This document shows positions 15,959 to 24,470 of a stretch of 32,840 nt of DNA, in pieces. The stretch spans positions 1 through 32,840 of the forward strand of contig JBFWUW010000072.1 in the NCBI GenBank assembly GCA_050247075.1, in the 5' to 3' direction. Within the stretch, counting starts at the first letter, position 1. The number at the start of each line of letters is the position of its first letter. The notes beneath the pieces were generated by a model. That model saw only the letters and a program-made list of their open reading frames with translations. It did no database searches and was not told where the DNA came from. A program made the position numbers and the translations under genes. The stretch comes from JBFWUW01 sp050247075. Its GTDB lineage: Bacteria > Planctomycetota > Planctomycetia > Pirellulales > JBFWUW01.

Positions 15959-18354
15959 AAGGCCCCCTACCGCATTGGTTGGAACAGTTTCTCGGCGTTG
16001 ATCCGGCCGAGTCGGGCGAAGGAACCGCCTGGAGCCTGGACCACGCCTGGAACTGGGCTCCCTGGGTGACGTTGCTGTTTGCGTTGTTCTGCATTGGGCT
16101 GGTGGGCTGGCTCTATCTGCGCGAGCATCGCGGGAGTGGGCGGTTTTCGTTGCTTGTGATGGTGCTGCTGCGGCTGGCGGCGGTGGCGGTAGTGTTGTTG
16201 ATGATCGCCGAGTTGTCGCTTTCGCGGCAGCGCACCGGCCTGCCCTACGTAGCGGTGTTGATTGACGACTCGGCCAGCATGGCGACGGTCGATCGCTACG
16301 CCGAAAAGTCTCTCGGCGACCAACTGAACCGTCAGCTCGCCGATGCCGGACTGGAAGGCCTCAGCCGTCTGAATCTGGCCAAGGCTATCTTACTGCGCCA
16401 AGATGGCGCGTTGCTCAACGGTATTGAGGATCGCTACAAGCTGCGGCTTTACTACGTGGCCGGATCAGCCAGGGCCCAGTCGGGCAGCGTGTCGGAGATC
16501 TCCCAGGAGATCACTTCGCTGGAAGCCACGGGCGAGTCTAGCCGTTTGGGCGTGGGCGTGCGGACCGTGTTGGACGACCTGCGCGGCACACCCCCCACCG
16601 CTATCGTCCTGCTGACCGACGGCATCACCACCGAAGGCGAATCGCTGACCGAGGCGGCCGCCTACGCTCGCCGCAAGAACGTGCCGCTGTTCAACATTGC
16701 CATTGGCAGTTCCGACCCGCTCAAAAATATCAAACTGCACGATCTGCTGGTCGATGAGGATGTGTTCGTCAACGACGTGGTCAACTTCGAGTACAAACTG
16801 ACCGCTTCCGGACTGAAGGGGCGGACGGTGCAAGTCGTACTCCGCGAGAAAGACAAGCCCGAAACCTTGGCCAGCATGTCGGTGACCCTGGGGGAAGACA
16901 ACCAGACCCAGCGATTAAACTTGCCCTACCGGCCAACGCAAGTCGGCGAGTTCCGTTACATCGTCGAGGCTACGCCTCTGTCCGACGAGGAACAGCCCGA
17001 GGACAACGCCGAGGAACGGACGCTGCATGTGCATGAAGGGCAAATCAAGGTGTTGTTGGTGCAATCGTATCCCAACTACGAATACCGCTACCTCAAGCAC
17101 ATGCTGGAGCGCGACCAGACCATCCGCTTGCGCACCGTATTGCAAGAAGCCGATCTCAAGTACGCCCAGGAAGACAGTTCGGCTTTGCAGGTCTTTCCCG
17201 TCCGCCGTGAAAAGCTGAATGACGAGGATGACGCCGCCCTGTTCTACTACGACTGCGTCATCTTCGGCGACGTCAACCCAGCTTTTCTGAGCCAGGCGGT
17301 CATGCAAAATCTGGCCGACTTCGTCAAGGAGCAAGGCCGCGGCGTGGTGTTCATGGCCGGGCCGATGTACACCCCTTCGGCCTACCGCGATATGCCCTTG
17401 GCCCCGCTGATGCCGGTCGATTTGGGGAATGCTCCGCCGCCCAACGTCAATATGCGCGATGGCTTTCAGGTCTTGCCGACCGAATTGGGGCTGGGCAGCC
17501 CGCACATGCAATTGGGCGATTCAACTTCGCAAACCGCCGAAATCTGGCGCAATCTGCCCGACTTGTTCTACCTGTACGAAGCTGCCCGGCTGAAGCCGGC
17601 TGCCCGCGTGCTGGCGGAGCACCCCACGCGCATCGGGACGGACGGAAAACCGCTGCCGATTATTGCCGTGCAGTATGTAGGCAAGGGAAAGGTCTTGTTT
17701 CACGGCACGGACGAGACGTGGCGGTGGCGCTACCGCGTGGGAGACGTCTTCTTTGCCCGTTATTGGGTGCAAGCCATTCGCTATCTCAGCCGGTCCAAGC
17801 TGCGGGGCGAGGATAATTCAGCCGAACTGACCGCCGACCGCCGCGAATACCGCCGCGGAGAATCCGTCCGACTGCGGGTGCAATTTCTGGACGACCGGTC
17901 GGCCCCGCTGGATGACGATGGCGTGGCGGTGGTAATTGAACGGGCCGGCCAGCCCAACCAACAGCTTACGTTGCATCGCAGCGCCACCAGCCGCGGCGTT
18001 TTTGAGGGGGTTTTTCCCAGCCCCGCGGACGGCGCCTATCACGCCTGGGTCGCCACTCCCACTTTCGCGGGCGGCTCCCCTTCGGCCGATTTTCAGGTGG
18101 TCGCCCCTCCCGGCGAGTATCGGCAATTGCAGATTGACCCTCGTGAACTGGTTGCTTCGGCCAGTGCCACCAAGGGCAAGTTTTACACGCCCGCCACCGC
18201 CGGCACGCTGTTGGATGACCTGCCCGAGGGGCGTCAGGTGCCCATCGAATCGTTGGAACCGATCGTTTTGTGGAACAAATGGCCATTGGTCTTCGTCTTT
18301 ACAGCGTTGCTAGTGACAGAATGGGTTCTGCGCAAACGCCGTGGGCTGTTATGA
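15955..18354 (+). CDS. vWA / amidotransferase-like membrane protein
   Basis: The start is the ATG overlapping the previous stop (ATGA); the longer frame from 15934 lies inside the previous gene. The 799-residue protein has two N-terminal helices (about 35-55 and 64-88), a vWA domain with MIDAS D-D-S-A-S (104-108, LIDDSASM) and the conserved T-D-G (VLLTDGITTEG). A beta-sandwich-like middle follows, then a GATase-like segment (about 365-600) with LLVQSYPNYEYRYLKHML, CVIFGDVNP and GVVFMAGPM. One C-terminal helix (WPLVFVFTALLVTEWVL) comes at the end. This is a parallel architecture to the upstream protein and the two probably form a pair on the membrane. The family is common in planctomycetes next to MoxR/DUF58 genes. 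A catalytic triad for the GATase-like part is not visible, so it is more likely structural. Confidence 0.9.
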   Translation: MKGPLPHWLEQFLGVDPAESGEGTAWSLDHAWNWAPWVTLLFALFCIGLVGWLYLREHRGSGRFSLLVMVLLRLAAVAVVLLMIAELSLSRQRTGLPYVAVLIDDSASMATVDRYAEKSLGDQLNRQLADAGLEGLSRLNLAKAILLRQDGALLNGIEDRYKLRLYYVAGSARAQSGSVSEISQEITSLEATGESSRLGVGVRTVLDDLRGTPPTAIVLLTDGITTEGESLTEAAAYARRKNVPLFNIAIGSSDPLKNIKLHDLLVDEDVFVNDVVNFEYKLTASGLKGRTVQVVLREKDKPETLASMSVTLGEDNQTQRLNLPYRPTQVGEFRYIVEATPLSDEEQPEDNAEERTLHVHEGQIKVLLVQSYPNYEYRYLKHMLERDQTIRLRTVLQEADLKYAQEDSSALQVFPVRREKLNDEDDAALFYYDCVIFGDVNPAFLSQAVMQNLADFVKEQGRGVVFMAGPMYTPSAYRDMPLAPLMPVDLGNAPPPNVNMRDGFQVLPTELGLGSPHMQLGDSTSQTAEIWRNLPDLFYLYEAARLKPAARVLAEHPTRIGTDGKPLPIIAVQYVGKGKVLFHGTDETWRWRYRVGDVFFARYWVQAIRYLSRSKLRGEDNSAELTADRREYRRGESVRLRVQFLDDRSAPLDDDGVAVVIERAGQPNQQLTLHRSATSRGVFEGVFPSPADGAYHAWVATPTFAGGSPSADFQVVAPPGEYRQLQIDPRELVASASATKGKFYTPATAGTLLDDLPEGRQVPIESLEPIVLWNKWPLVFVFTALLVTEWVLRKRRGLL

Positions 18355-18366
18355 TTAGAAGCGGTT

Positions 18367-18383
18367 CGGCGACTGAATCGCCG
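18367..18383. repeat. Degenerate copy of the GGCGA...TCGCC palindrome
   Basis: CGGCGA-CTGAA-TCGCCG is a perfect 6-bp stem with a 5-nt loop, 13 bp after the second vWA gene. Its outer core (GGCGA...TCGCC) matches the repeat family at 8856 and 27028. A stretch 15 bases further on, GAATTGCCTCC, resembles the flank of the same element. Because it is so short, membership in the family is uncertain. Confidence 0.5.
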
Positions 18384-18450
18384 GTGAAAATAGGAATTGC
18401 CTCCTAACGGGGCTGGATAACGCTGAGAACCAATCGAGGGGAATCACCTC

Positions 18451-21400
18451 ATGCACCCTCTGGAACAACGGCTGGCTGCCATGCGCGGCCGGGTTCATCG
18501 TCTGCTGACCTTGCACGGCGCAAGCTGGACGCTAGCAGTGCTGCTCTCCACGGCGTTGGCGTTGGGACTGGCCGATTACCTGATTCGCTACCAAGACCGC
18601 GGCTTACGGCTGATTGCCACCCTGGCGCTGTTGTTGGCGGGTTTGTGGTCGGCCTGGCGATTCTTGCGTCCCGTGTTATCGGCCCGTTTTCGCGATCTCG
18701 ACCTGGCGATGCGGATCGAACGGCGGTTTCCGGGGCTTAACGACCGGCTGGCCAGCACGGTCCAGTTCTTGCGCGAGCCAGAACATTCCCCGGAAGCTGG
18801 CTCGGTGGCGCTCCGCCGGGCCGTGGTCATGCAGACCAATGCCGAGGTGGAACGCCTGGATCTGTCCAGCGTGATCGACTCGCGGTTGGCCCGTCGGGCG
18901 GCCCTGGCGGCGATTGCCGTGGCCGCCGTGGCGTTGGGCCTGCTGGCGGCCGATCCGGCCAGTGCCCGCATTGCCGCCGTGCGATTAGCCAATCCGTTTG
19001 GCGGCACGCAATGGCCCCAGCGCAACCATTTGCGGATTGAAGAGCCGGTGACTCGGCTGGCCGTGGGGGACACGTTTGAAATTACGGTTGTAGACGACCG
19101 GGGCGAAAAGTTCTTGCCCGACGAGGTGCAACTGCATCTTCGTTATAGCAGCCAGGAAGGGTGGGAGTCGGCGGCGGAAGAGGTGCTGCGGTTGGACCGC
19201 GTCGGCGATGTTTTTGTATTCAGCAAGCCGTCGGTCCGCCGCTCGTTTAGTTACCGGGCAACCGGCGGCGACGACCAGTCGATGGTCCCTACGAAGCTGG
19301 TCGTGGTCGAGCCGCCCAACTTGGAGTCGCTATCGCTGACCGTGCAGCCGCCTGCCTATACCGGCTGGCCTGACGAAGTCTTCTTGGACAAGATGCTGCG
19401 CGCGTTGGAAGGGAGCCGCGTGGCCGTGTCGGGCCAGACCACCAAGAAAATCGCGTCGGCTCGCCTGCAAATCGACGAAGCGGAACCGCTCGATGCGGAC
19501 ATTGCCGAGGATGGTTTCGGGTTTTCCCTCCCCATTCGCGATGGGGATGGTGATTTTGTCGTCACTCAAACCGGCACCTATCGCGTGTTGCTGGAAGATG
19601 CCGAAATGCCAGGCGTCGTTGGTGGCAAAGAGGCCCGCTACGAGATTCGCTCGGTCTCCGACATGCCGCCCACCTTGGCCATCGAACAGCCAGCGGCGAA
19701 TGGCTACGTCACCGCCGATGCCGACGTGCCGCTCAAGATTGCCGCCAAGGACGATCTGGCGATTCGCGACGTGTCGTTGGTCTATCTGCGGTCTGACCAG
19801 TCCGAAGCGGGCCCGCTCACCCTGGAGCTTTTCCGCGGTCCCGAGAAAACTCCCCCCGCCGCGGCTAATCCCGCGGCGGCCGGCGATGCCCGCACGGTCG
19901 AACATACTTGGAGCTTGGGATCCCTCATGCTGCCGGTCGGTTCGCAATTGACGTTTCATGCGGCGGCCAGCGATTACCGTCCGCAGTCGGGCCAAAGCCA
20001 GCCTGTCCGCCTGACAATCGTCAGCCGCGAGGACTTGGAAAACCGCGTGGCCGAACGGCAGAGCTTTATTCATGGCGAACTGGCCCGCGTATTGAAGCTG
20101 CAACGTGATTCCCGCTCGCAAGTGGCGGGGCTGAAGATTCAACTGCAAGACGTGGGCGAGTTGGCCAAGCAGGATGTGGACCATCTGCAAGGGGTTGAGA
20201 TGACCCAGCGGCAGGTGGAACGCAGCCTGACAAGCACCACCGAAGGGCTGCCGGCCCATATCGGCGGGCTGCTGGACGATCTCAAGAACAACAAGCTCGA
20301 CAACCCCGACACCGTCCGCCGCATGGAGTCGCTGCTGGAGGAAATTGATCGCCTCAACCGCGAGCACCTTCCCCCCATCAACCAATCGCTGACAGGCGCG
20401 ATCAAGAACGCCCAAGCCCAGCGGCCGAAATCCCGGCCCGGCCCTTCCGACAAACTTGATTCTGGCCATGAGGCAGCGGGGCAAAACAATCCGGAACAAG
20501 ACGATCCGGCGGAAGATAACAACCAGCCGGCCGACATGCCGCCCGATTCGCCCGGCAAAGAGCCTGCCCAGGGCGCTCCTGCTGACGATAAAGATAAAAC
20601 CCCTCCGCGCAAACCCGCCGATGGTAGTTCACCGGTTGCCCAGGCGTTGGATACCGCGGGCGAACACCAGGATGAGGTCGTGGCCACGTTGGAGAAGGCC
20701 TTGGGCGATCTCTCCAAGGGGGAGGCTTTTGCCCGGCTGTTTCGTGAAGTCGGCCAGATGCGCAACGACCAGCAAACGATCGGCCGCGACACGGCCGAGG
20801 CGGCCAAGGAAACCCTGGCCAAGGATTTCAAGGATCTGACGCCGCAACAGCAGGCCGATCTGAAAAAACTGGGCCAGCAACAGCAAGAGTTGTCGCGCCA
20901 GTTCGACAAACTGCAAGAGCGGATGGGCCAGGTGGCTCCGCAATTGGAAAAAGACGATCCGCTGGCCGCCGACGCCGTGAAGGACGCCTTGGCCCAGTCG
21001 CGCGAGCAAGCCTTGTCGGGCCAGATGCAGCAGGCGGGCCGCGACCTGGAACAAAACCAGATTGGCCAGGCCCAGCAGCAGCAACAAGACATTGCCAACA
21101 ATCTGCAAGAACTGCTCGATACCCTTTCGAACCGCCGCGAACAAGAACTTTCGCGCCTGGTCAAGAAACTGCAAGAGGCCGAGCGGCAACTGCAAGAACT
21201 TCGCGACAAGCAGGCCGCACTGAAAAAGAAACTGGCCCAGGCCGCGGCCGAGCCCGATCCGGAGGAACGGGCCAAACAGCTTGAGCGGCTTACTCGCGAG
21301 CAGAAGAAGTTGGAGGAAGAGGCTAAGCGGCTGGCTCGGCGGCTGGAGCGCCTGCAAGCCGACAAGTCGGGAAGTTCCCTGGCCAAGGCGGGACAGAAGA

Positions 21401-22284
21401 TGTCGTCGGCCGGTGAGCAGGGCGAGCAAGGAGACGCCGAAGGGGCCGAAGAGCAAGCCGCCGCGGCCGAGAAAGACCTGGACGACGCCCAGCAACAACT
21501 GGCCGAGGAACGCAAGCAGGCCGAGATCGACCTGGCGACAGAGCAGTTAGCCAAGATTGCCGACGCATTGCACAGTCTGCACGACCGGCAACTGGCGGCT
21601 ATCGACGAGCTGCGGCGACTGGCGGAATTGCAGTCTGCCCAAGAGAAACTCACCCGCAGCCAGCTTATCAGTTTGCAAAATCTGGCCCGGCTGGAGAAAT
21701 CGTTGGAGGAAGAAACACTCACCCTGGCGGAGAAACTGGCCGCCGCCGAGGTCTTCCACCTGGCTCTGAAAGGGGCGGCCCGCGAGTTGGACCGCACCGC
21801 GGACCTGTTGGAGGAACGCGAAGTTGGCCTACCCGCCCAAACCGCCGCCGAGAGTGCCCGCCGCCGCCTGGCTCAACTGCTGGATGCCTTGAAAGATGAC
21901 CCGCAGCAAGCCGGCCAGCAGCAACAGCAGGCGGGGGAGGAGAATGGCGGTGATGGCAATTCGGGCCAGCCGGGGGATGGCATTCCCAATATTGCGCAGC
22001 TAAAGCTACTCAAATTGATGCAGGGAGAGATCAACGAACGGACCAAATCGTTGGAAGAGGCCCACGGACCGGATCAGCCGCTGACGGATGACCAAAAGCG
22101 CGAATACGCCGACCTGAGCCAAGAGCAGGGCCAACTCGCCGAGTTGGTGATGAACCTGTCGCAGCCCGAGGATGAGGGTGAAGAGGCACCGGAGGAAATG
22201 GACTTGGACTTGGATGAAGAGGGGTTGGACTTGGAACTGGACGACGGCGCGGAGCCGGATGAGTTGGAGGAAGACCCGGAATAG
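18451..22284 (+). CDS. Giant coiled-coil membrane protein, DUF4175-like
   Basis: This 1277-residue protein has three hydrophobic helices near the N-terminus (about 24-44, 51-70 and 148-167), a region of beta-sandwich-like segments to about residue 510, and then some 700 residues of glutamine-, glutamate-, lysine- and leucine-rich heptads (for example QELLDTLSNRREQELSRLVK). These should form long coiled coils. The tail (about 1235-1277) is extremely acidic, with repeated LDLDEE / LELDD. The arrangement (N-terminal helices, large outer part, coiled-coil body) is the DUF4175-like pattern found next to MoxR/vWA genes in planctomycetes. A site resembling GAGGGGA lies about 8 bases before the ATG. 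The protein could span the periplasm or form filaments; no catalytic residues are seen. The proline- and acid-rich linker near 670-725 separates the outer domain from the coiled coil. Confidence 0.88.
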   Translation: MHPLEQRLAAMRGRVHRLLTLHGASWTLAVLLSTALALGLADYLIRYQDRGLRLIATLALLLAGLWSAWRFLRPVLSARFRDLDLAMRIERRFPGLNDRLASTVQFLREPEHSPEAGSVALRRAVVMQTNAEVERLDLSSVIDSRLARRAALAAIAVAAVALGLLAADPASARIAAVRLANPFGGTQWPQRNHLRIEEPVTRLAVGDTFEITVVDDRGEKFLPDEVQLHLRYSSQEGWESAAEEVLRLDRVGDVFVFSKPSVRRSFSYRATGGDDQSMVPTKLVVVEPPNLESLSLTVQPPAYTGWPDEVFLDKMLRALEGSRVAVSGQTTKKIASARLQIDEAEPLDADIAEDGFGFSLPIRDGDGDFVVTQTGTYRVLLEDAEMPGVVGGKEARYEIRSVSDMPPTLAIEQPAANGYVTADADVPLKIAAKDDLAIRDVSLVYLRSDQSEAGPLTLELFRGPEKTPPAAANPAAAGDARTVEHTWSLGSLMLPVGSQLTFHAAASDYRPQSGQSQPVRLTIVSREDLENRVAERQSFIHGELARVLKLQRDSRSQVAGLKIQLQDVGELAKQDVDHLQGVEMTQRQVERSLTSTTEGLPAHIGGLLDDLKNNKLDNPDTVRRMESLLEEIDRLNREHLPPINQSLTGAIKNAQAQRPKSRPGPSDKLDSGHEAAGQNNPEQDDPAEDNNQPADMPPDSPGKEPAQGAPADDKDKTPPRKPADGSSPVAQALDTAGEHQDEVVATLEKALGDLSKGEAFARLFREVGQMRNDQQTIGRDTAEAAKETLAKDFKDLTPQQQADLKKLGQQQQELSRQFDKLQERMGQVAPQLEKDDPLAADAVKDALAQSREQALSGQMQQAGRDLEQNQIGQAQQQQQDIANNLQELLDTLSNRREQELSRLVKKLQEAERQLQELRDKQAALKKKLAQAAAEPDPEERAKQLERLTREQKKLEEEAKRLARRLERLQADKSGSSLAKAGQKMSSAGEQGEQGDAEGAEEQAAAAEKDLDDAQQQLAEERKQAEIDLATEQLAKIADALHSLHDRQLAAIDELRRLAELQSAQEKLTRSQLISLQNLARLEKSLEEETLTLAEKLAAAEVFHLALKGAARELDRTADLLEEREVGLPAQTAAESARRRLAQLLDALKDDPQQAGQQQQQAGEENGGDGNSGQPGDGIPNIAQLKLLKLMQGEINERTKSLEEAHGPDQPLTDDQKREYADLSQEQGQLAELVMNLSQPEDEGEEAPEEMDLDLDEEGLDLELDDGAEPDELEEDPE

Positions 22285-22323
22285 TCGGCGCAAACAAATG
22301 GTGGAGCAGTCGTCGGACATGAG

Positions 22324-22462
22324 ACCACGGATGTCACGGATAAAGGAAGACGATCGCACCGCAAGCCGTTGGGTCTTGCCTTGTGGTCCACACCCACAAC
22401 TCAATACAACTTCAGACGTCAACCGACCCACTTTATCCGTGACATACGTGTGATCCGTGGTT
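22324..22462. repeat. 139-bp element with ACCACGGAT-type inverted ends
   Basis: The left arm is 22324-22345 and the right arm 22431-22462. ATGTCACGGATAAAG (15 bases) and ACCACGG (7 bases) of the left arm occur exactly in the reverse complement of the right arm, separated there by 9 extra bases. The size, the ends (ACCACGGAT versus ACCACGAAT) and the long unrelated centre match the element at 5433-5561. It lies between two genes of the MoxR cluster. Confidence 0.8.
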
Positions 22463-22568
22463 CTATTCGCAGACAATAATATGCCGATGCCGCATCGAAT
22501 TCCTTTCCGTCGAAACGGCTTTTCAACGTTAGAGGGCTGGCACCAGGCATTAAGATGAATGATATTCC

Positions 22569-22575
22569 AGGAGGT
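22569..22575 (+). promoter_or_regulatory. Strong ribosome-binding site deciding the start at 22582
   Basis: AGGAGGT lies 6 bases before the ATG at 22582. It favours this start over the in-frame ATG at 22555, which would also put nine extra residues in front of the signal peptide. Confidence 0.85.
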
Positions 22576-22581
22576 ATAGTC

Positions 22582-23367
22582 ATGATTCCACGCATTTTCA
22601 TGCTGCTAGCACTTGGCCTGATGGCGTGCGCATTCGGCCGCGCCCTCGCGGATGAACCGATTGCGGATGAGCCGGCGGCGGAAGAGGCCGATGTTAAGGA
22701 AACCGATGGTAAACAGGCCACCATTGAGGAAAAAGCGGACTCGCTTGACGATGAACTGCTGAAATCCCTGGGTGAGGATGGCGATGACGACGTGGGCGGT
22801 CTCACGAACAAGCCCGCCCTTGACGAAGAGTCGGACAGTCTGGATGACGAATTGATGCGCGGCCTGGACGACGCCGACAGCGAAGAGCAGGATGGCGAGA
22901 ATCCCTTGGTGCGGATCGGGCGACAGATGCGCGAGGTTGAGGAACTGATCGGCGGGGAGAAAACGGGCGAGGAAACCCAGACGCTGCAAGACGACATCGT
23001 GGCGCAGTTGGACAAGCTGCTCAAGCAGGCCCAGCAACAACAACAGCAGCAACAACAGAACGCCTCTAAGGACCAACAGCAAAAAGACAAATCGAAGCGC
23101 CGCCAGGTCAAGCAGCCGCAACAGCAAAAGCAGCAGCAATCCAAGAACAGCCCCAAGCCATCCCAAGACAGCAGCGACAAACTGCGGCCCGATGAATTGC
23201 AACGTCCCGACAAGCTGGCCGTTAGCGATCTTATCAAGCGCGTGTGGGGCCAACTCCCCGAGAAAGAGCGCGAGCAAATGTCGCAGCATTCCATTGAATT
23301 ATTCCTGCCGCAATACGAACAACTGATTACCGAATACTTCAAGGCCTTGGTCGAAAAGCAGAAGTAG
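22582..23367 (+). CDS. Exported acidic, glutamine-rich protein, function unknown
   Basis: This 261-residue protein has a clear signal peptide (MIPRIFMLLALGLMACAFGRALA, cleavage after ALA at 21-23). The mature N-terminal half is very acidic and contains a duplicated unit: SLDDELLKSLGEDGDDD and SLDDELMRGLDDADSEE. It then has a glutamine-rich zone with nine consecutive Q (about 149-157) and further QQQ runs mixed with lysines. The final 60 residues form a compact, conserved-looking domain: KLAVSDLIKRVWGQLPEKER and FLPQYEQLITEYFKAL. I recognise this C-terminal pattern (VWGxLPxxxR..FLPxYExxIxxYF) from planctomycete proteins next to such clusters but know no function. It follows the giant coiled-coil gene, which shares its acidic/Q-rich composition, so the two may interact outside the cytoplasmic membrane. 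Confidence 0.85.
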   Translation: MIPRIFMLLALGLMACAFGRALADEPIADEPAAEEADVKETDGKQATIEEKADSLDDELLKSLGEDGDDDVGGLTNKPALDEESDSLDDELMRGLDDADSEEQDGENPLVRIGRQMREVEELIGGEKTGEETQTLQDDIVAQLDKLLKQAQQQQQQQQQNASKDQQQKDKSKRRQVKQPQQQKQQQSKNSPKPSQDSSDKLRPDELQRPDKLAVSDLIKRVWGQLPEKEREQMSQHSIELFLPQYEQLITEYFKALVEKQK

Positions 23368-23392
23368 CAGTCTCCAAGAAGGTCCGACGAAC

Positions 23393-24469
23393 ATGACTCA
23401 GCATCTCCACCAGCTTTCGCGTTTTGCTTTCCTGTCGCGGCGGCGTTTTCTGGCTGCCAGTGCCATCGCCGGGGGGGCCTTGGCCACGGCTTCCTCACCG
23501 GCCGCCGTGGTCGATCCCGAGCAGTCGGCGGTCGATCTGATTAACGCCGCTGCGCAACAAGCCATCGACAAGGGCCTGGCGCTGTTGGCCTCTCGCCAGT
23601 TAGAGGACGGCTCGTTCGGCTCGGGGGGGTACAGCCGCAATGTGGCTGTCTGCGGACTAAGCGGCATGGCCTTCATGGCCGCCGGCAGTACGCCCGGGCG
23701 CGGGCCGTATGGCGACAACGTGGCCAAGTGCGTCGATTTCTTGCTGGCCAATACCGATGACGGCGGCTTTATCGTCTCGTCGGGTGCCACCAGCCACGGC
23801 CCCATGTACGGGCATGGCTTTGCCGCATTGTTTTTAGCCGAGTGCTACGGCATGACGATGCGGGCCGATATCCGCGAGAAGCTGTCGAAAGCGATTGAGC
23901 TGATCGTCGAAACCCAAAACAACGAAGGGGGCTGGCGCTACCAGCCCGTCCGCAAAGACGCCGACTTGTCGGTCACCATCTGCCAGGTCATGGCGCTGCG
24001 GGCCGCCCGCAACGCCGGGCTGTACGTGCCGCCGGAAACAATCGACCGCTGCATCGACTACGTTAAACGCAGCCAGAACGCCGACGGCGGATTCATGTAT
24101 ATGATCCAGGGGGGGCAAAGCGCTTTCCCCCGTTCGGCCGCCGGCGTAGTGGCCCTGTATAGCGCTGGCATCTACGAAGGGCCAGAGCTGCAAAAGGGGC
24201 TGGATTATTTGCAGCGATTTCTGCCCCGCGGCGGCGCGTTCAGCCGCGAAAGCCACTATTACTATGGCCACTACTACGCCGTGCAGGCCATGTGGCATTC
24301 CGGAGGCGAGAATTGGGCCCGCTGGTATCCGGCCATTCGCGATGAGCTGATCGCGCGTCAACGCGATGACGGTGCCTGGATGGATTCCATCTGCCAAGAA
24401 TACGGCACGGCCATGAGCTGCATCGTGCTGCAAATGCCTAACAATTATCTCCCCATTTTCCAACGCTAA
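23393..24469 (+). CDS. Tat-exported terpene-cyclase/prenyltransferase-like alpha/alpha-barrel protein
   Basis: This 358-residue protein opens with a twin-arginine signal (SRRRFLAAS, residues 15-23) and a hydrophobic stretch. The rest consists of repeats of the squalene-cyclase / prenyltransferase-beta type: EDGSFGSGGYSRNVAVCGLS (71-90), TDDGGF (121-126), NNEGGWRYQP (176-185), NADGGFMY (229-236) and RDDGAWMD (324-331), each starting a short G-rich turn before an outer helix. At the place where squalene-hopene cyclases have DXDD, this protein has DADL (189-192), so classical cyclisation is doubtful. HYYYGHYYAVQAMW (288-301) is a further conserved motif. The fold is clear, the activity is not; a non-catalytic or peptide/lipid-binding role in the envelope is possible. 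It sits 25 bp after the Q-rich gene and 1 bp before the NPCBM gene. Confidence 0.88.
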   Translation: MTQHLHQLSRFAFLSRRRFLAASAIAGGALATASSPAAVVDPEQSAVDLINAAAQQAIDKGLALLASRQLEDGSFGSGGYSRNVAVCGLSGMAFMAAGSTPGRGPYGDNVAKCVDFLLANTDDGGFIVSSGATSHGPMYGHGFAALFLAECYGMTMRADIREKLSKAIELIVETQNNEGGWRYQPVRKDADLSVTICQVMALRAARNAGLYVPPETIDRCIDYVKRSQNADGGFMYMIQGGQSAFPRSAAGVVALYSAGIYEGPELQKGLDYLQRFLPRGGAFSRESHYYYGHYYAVQAMWHSGGENWARWYPAIRDELIARQRDDGAWMDSICQEYGTAMSCIVLQMPNNYLPIFQR

Positions 24470-24470
24470 C

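Larger units (their letters stand above)
22285..22581. other. Intergenic gap inside the long cluster, with an inverted-repeat element
   Basis: This 297-bp gap is the largest inside the MoxR cluster. It holds the inverted-repeat element at 22324-22462 and, just before 22582, a strong ribosome-binding site. No gene is seen. Confidence 0.6.

Noticed and set aside
20139..21797. Long minus-strand open frame of 552 codons opposite the coiled-coil gene
   Set aside because: It is the antisense of Q/E/K/L-rich codons, giving a serine-, cysteine- and arginine-rich low-complexity product with no motif; a typical shadow in high-GC repetitive coding sequence.
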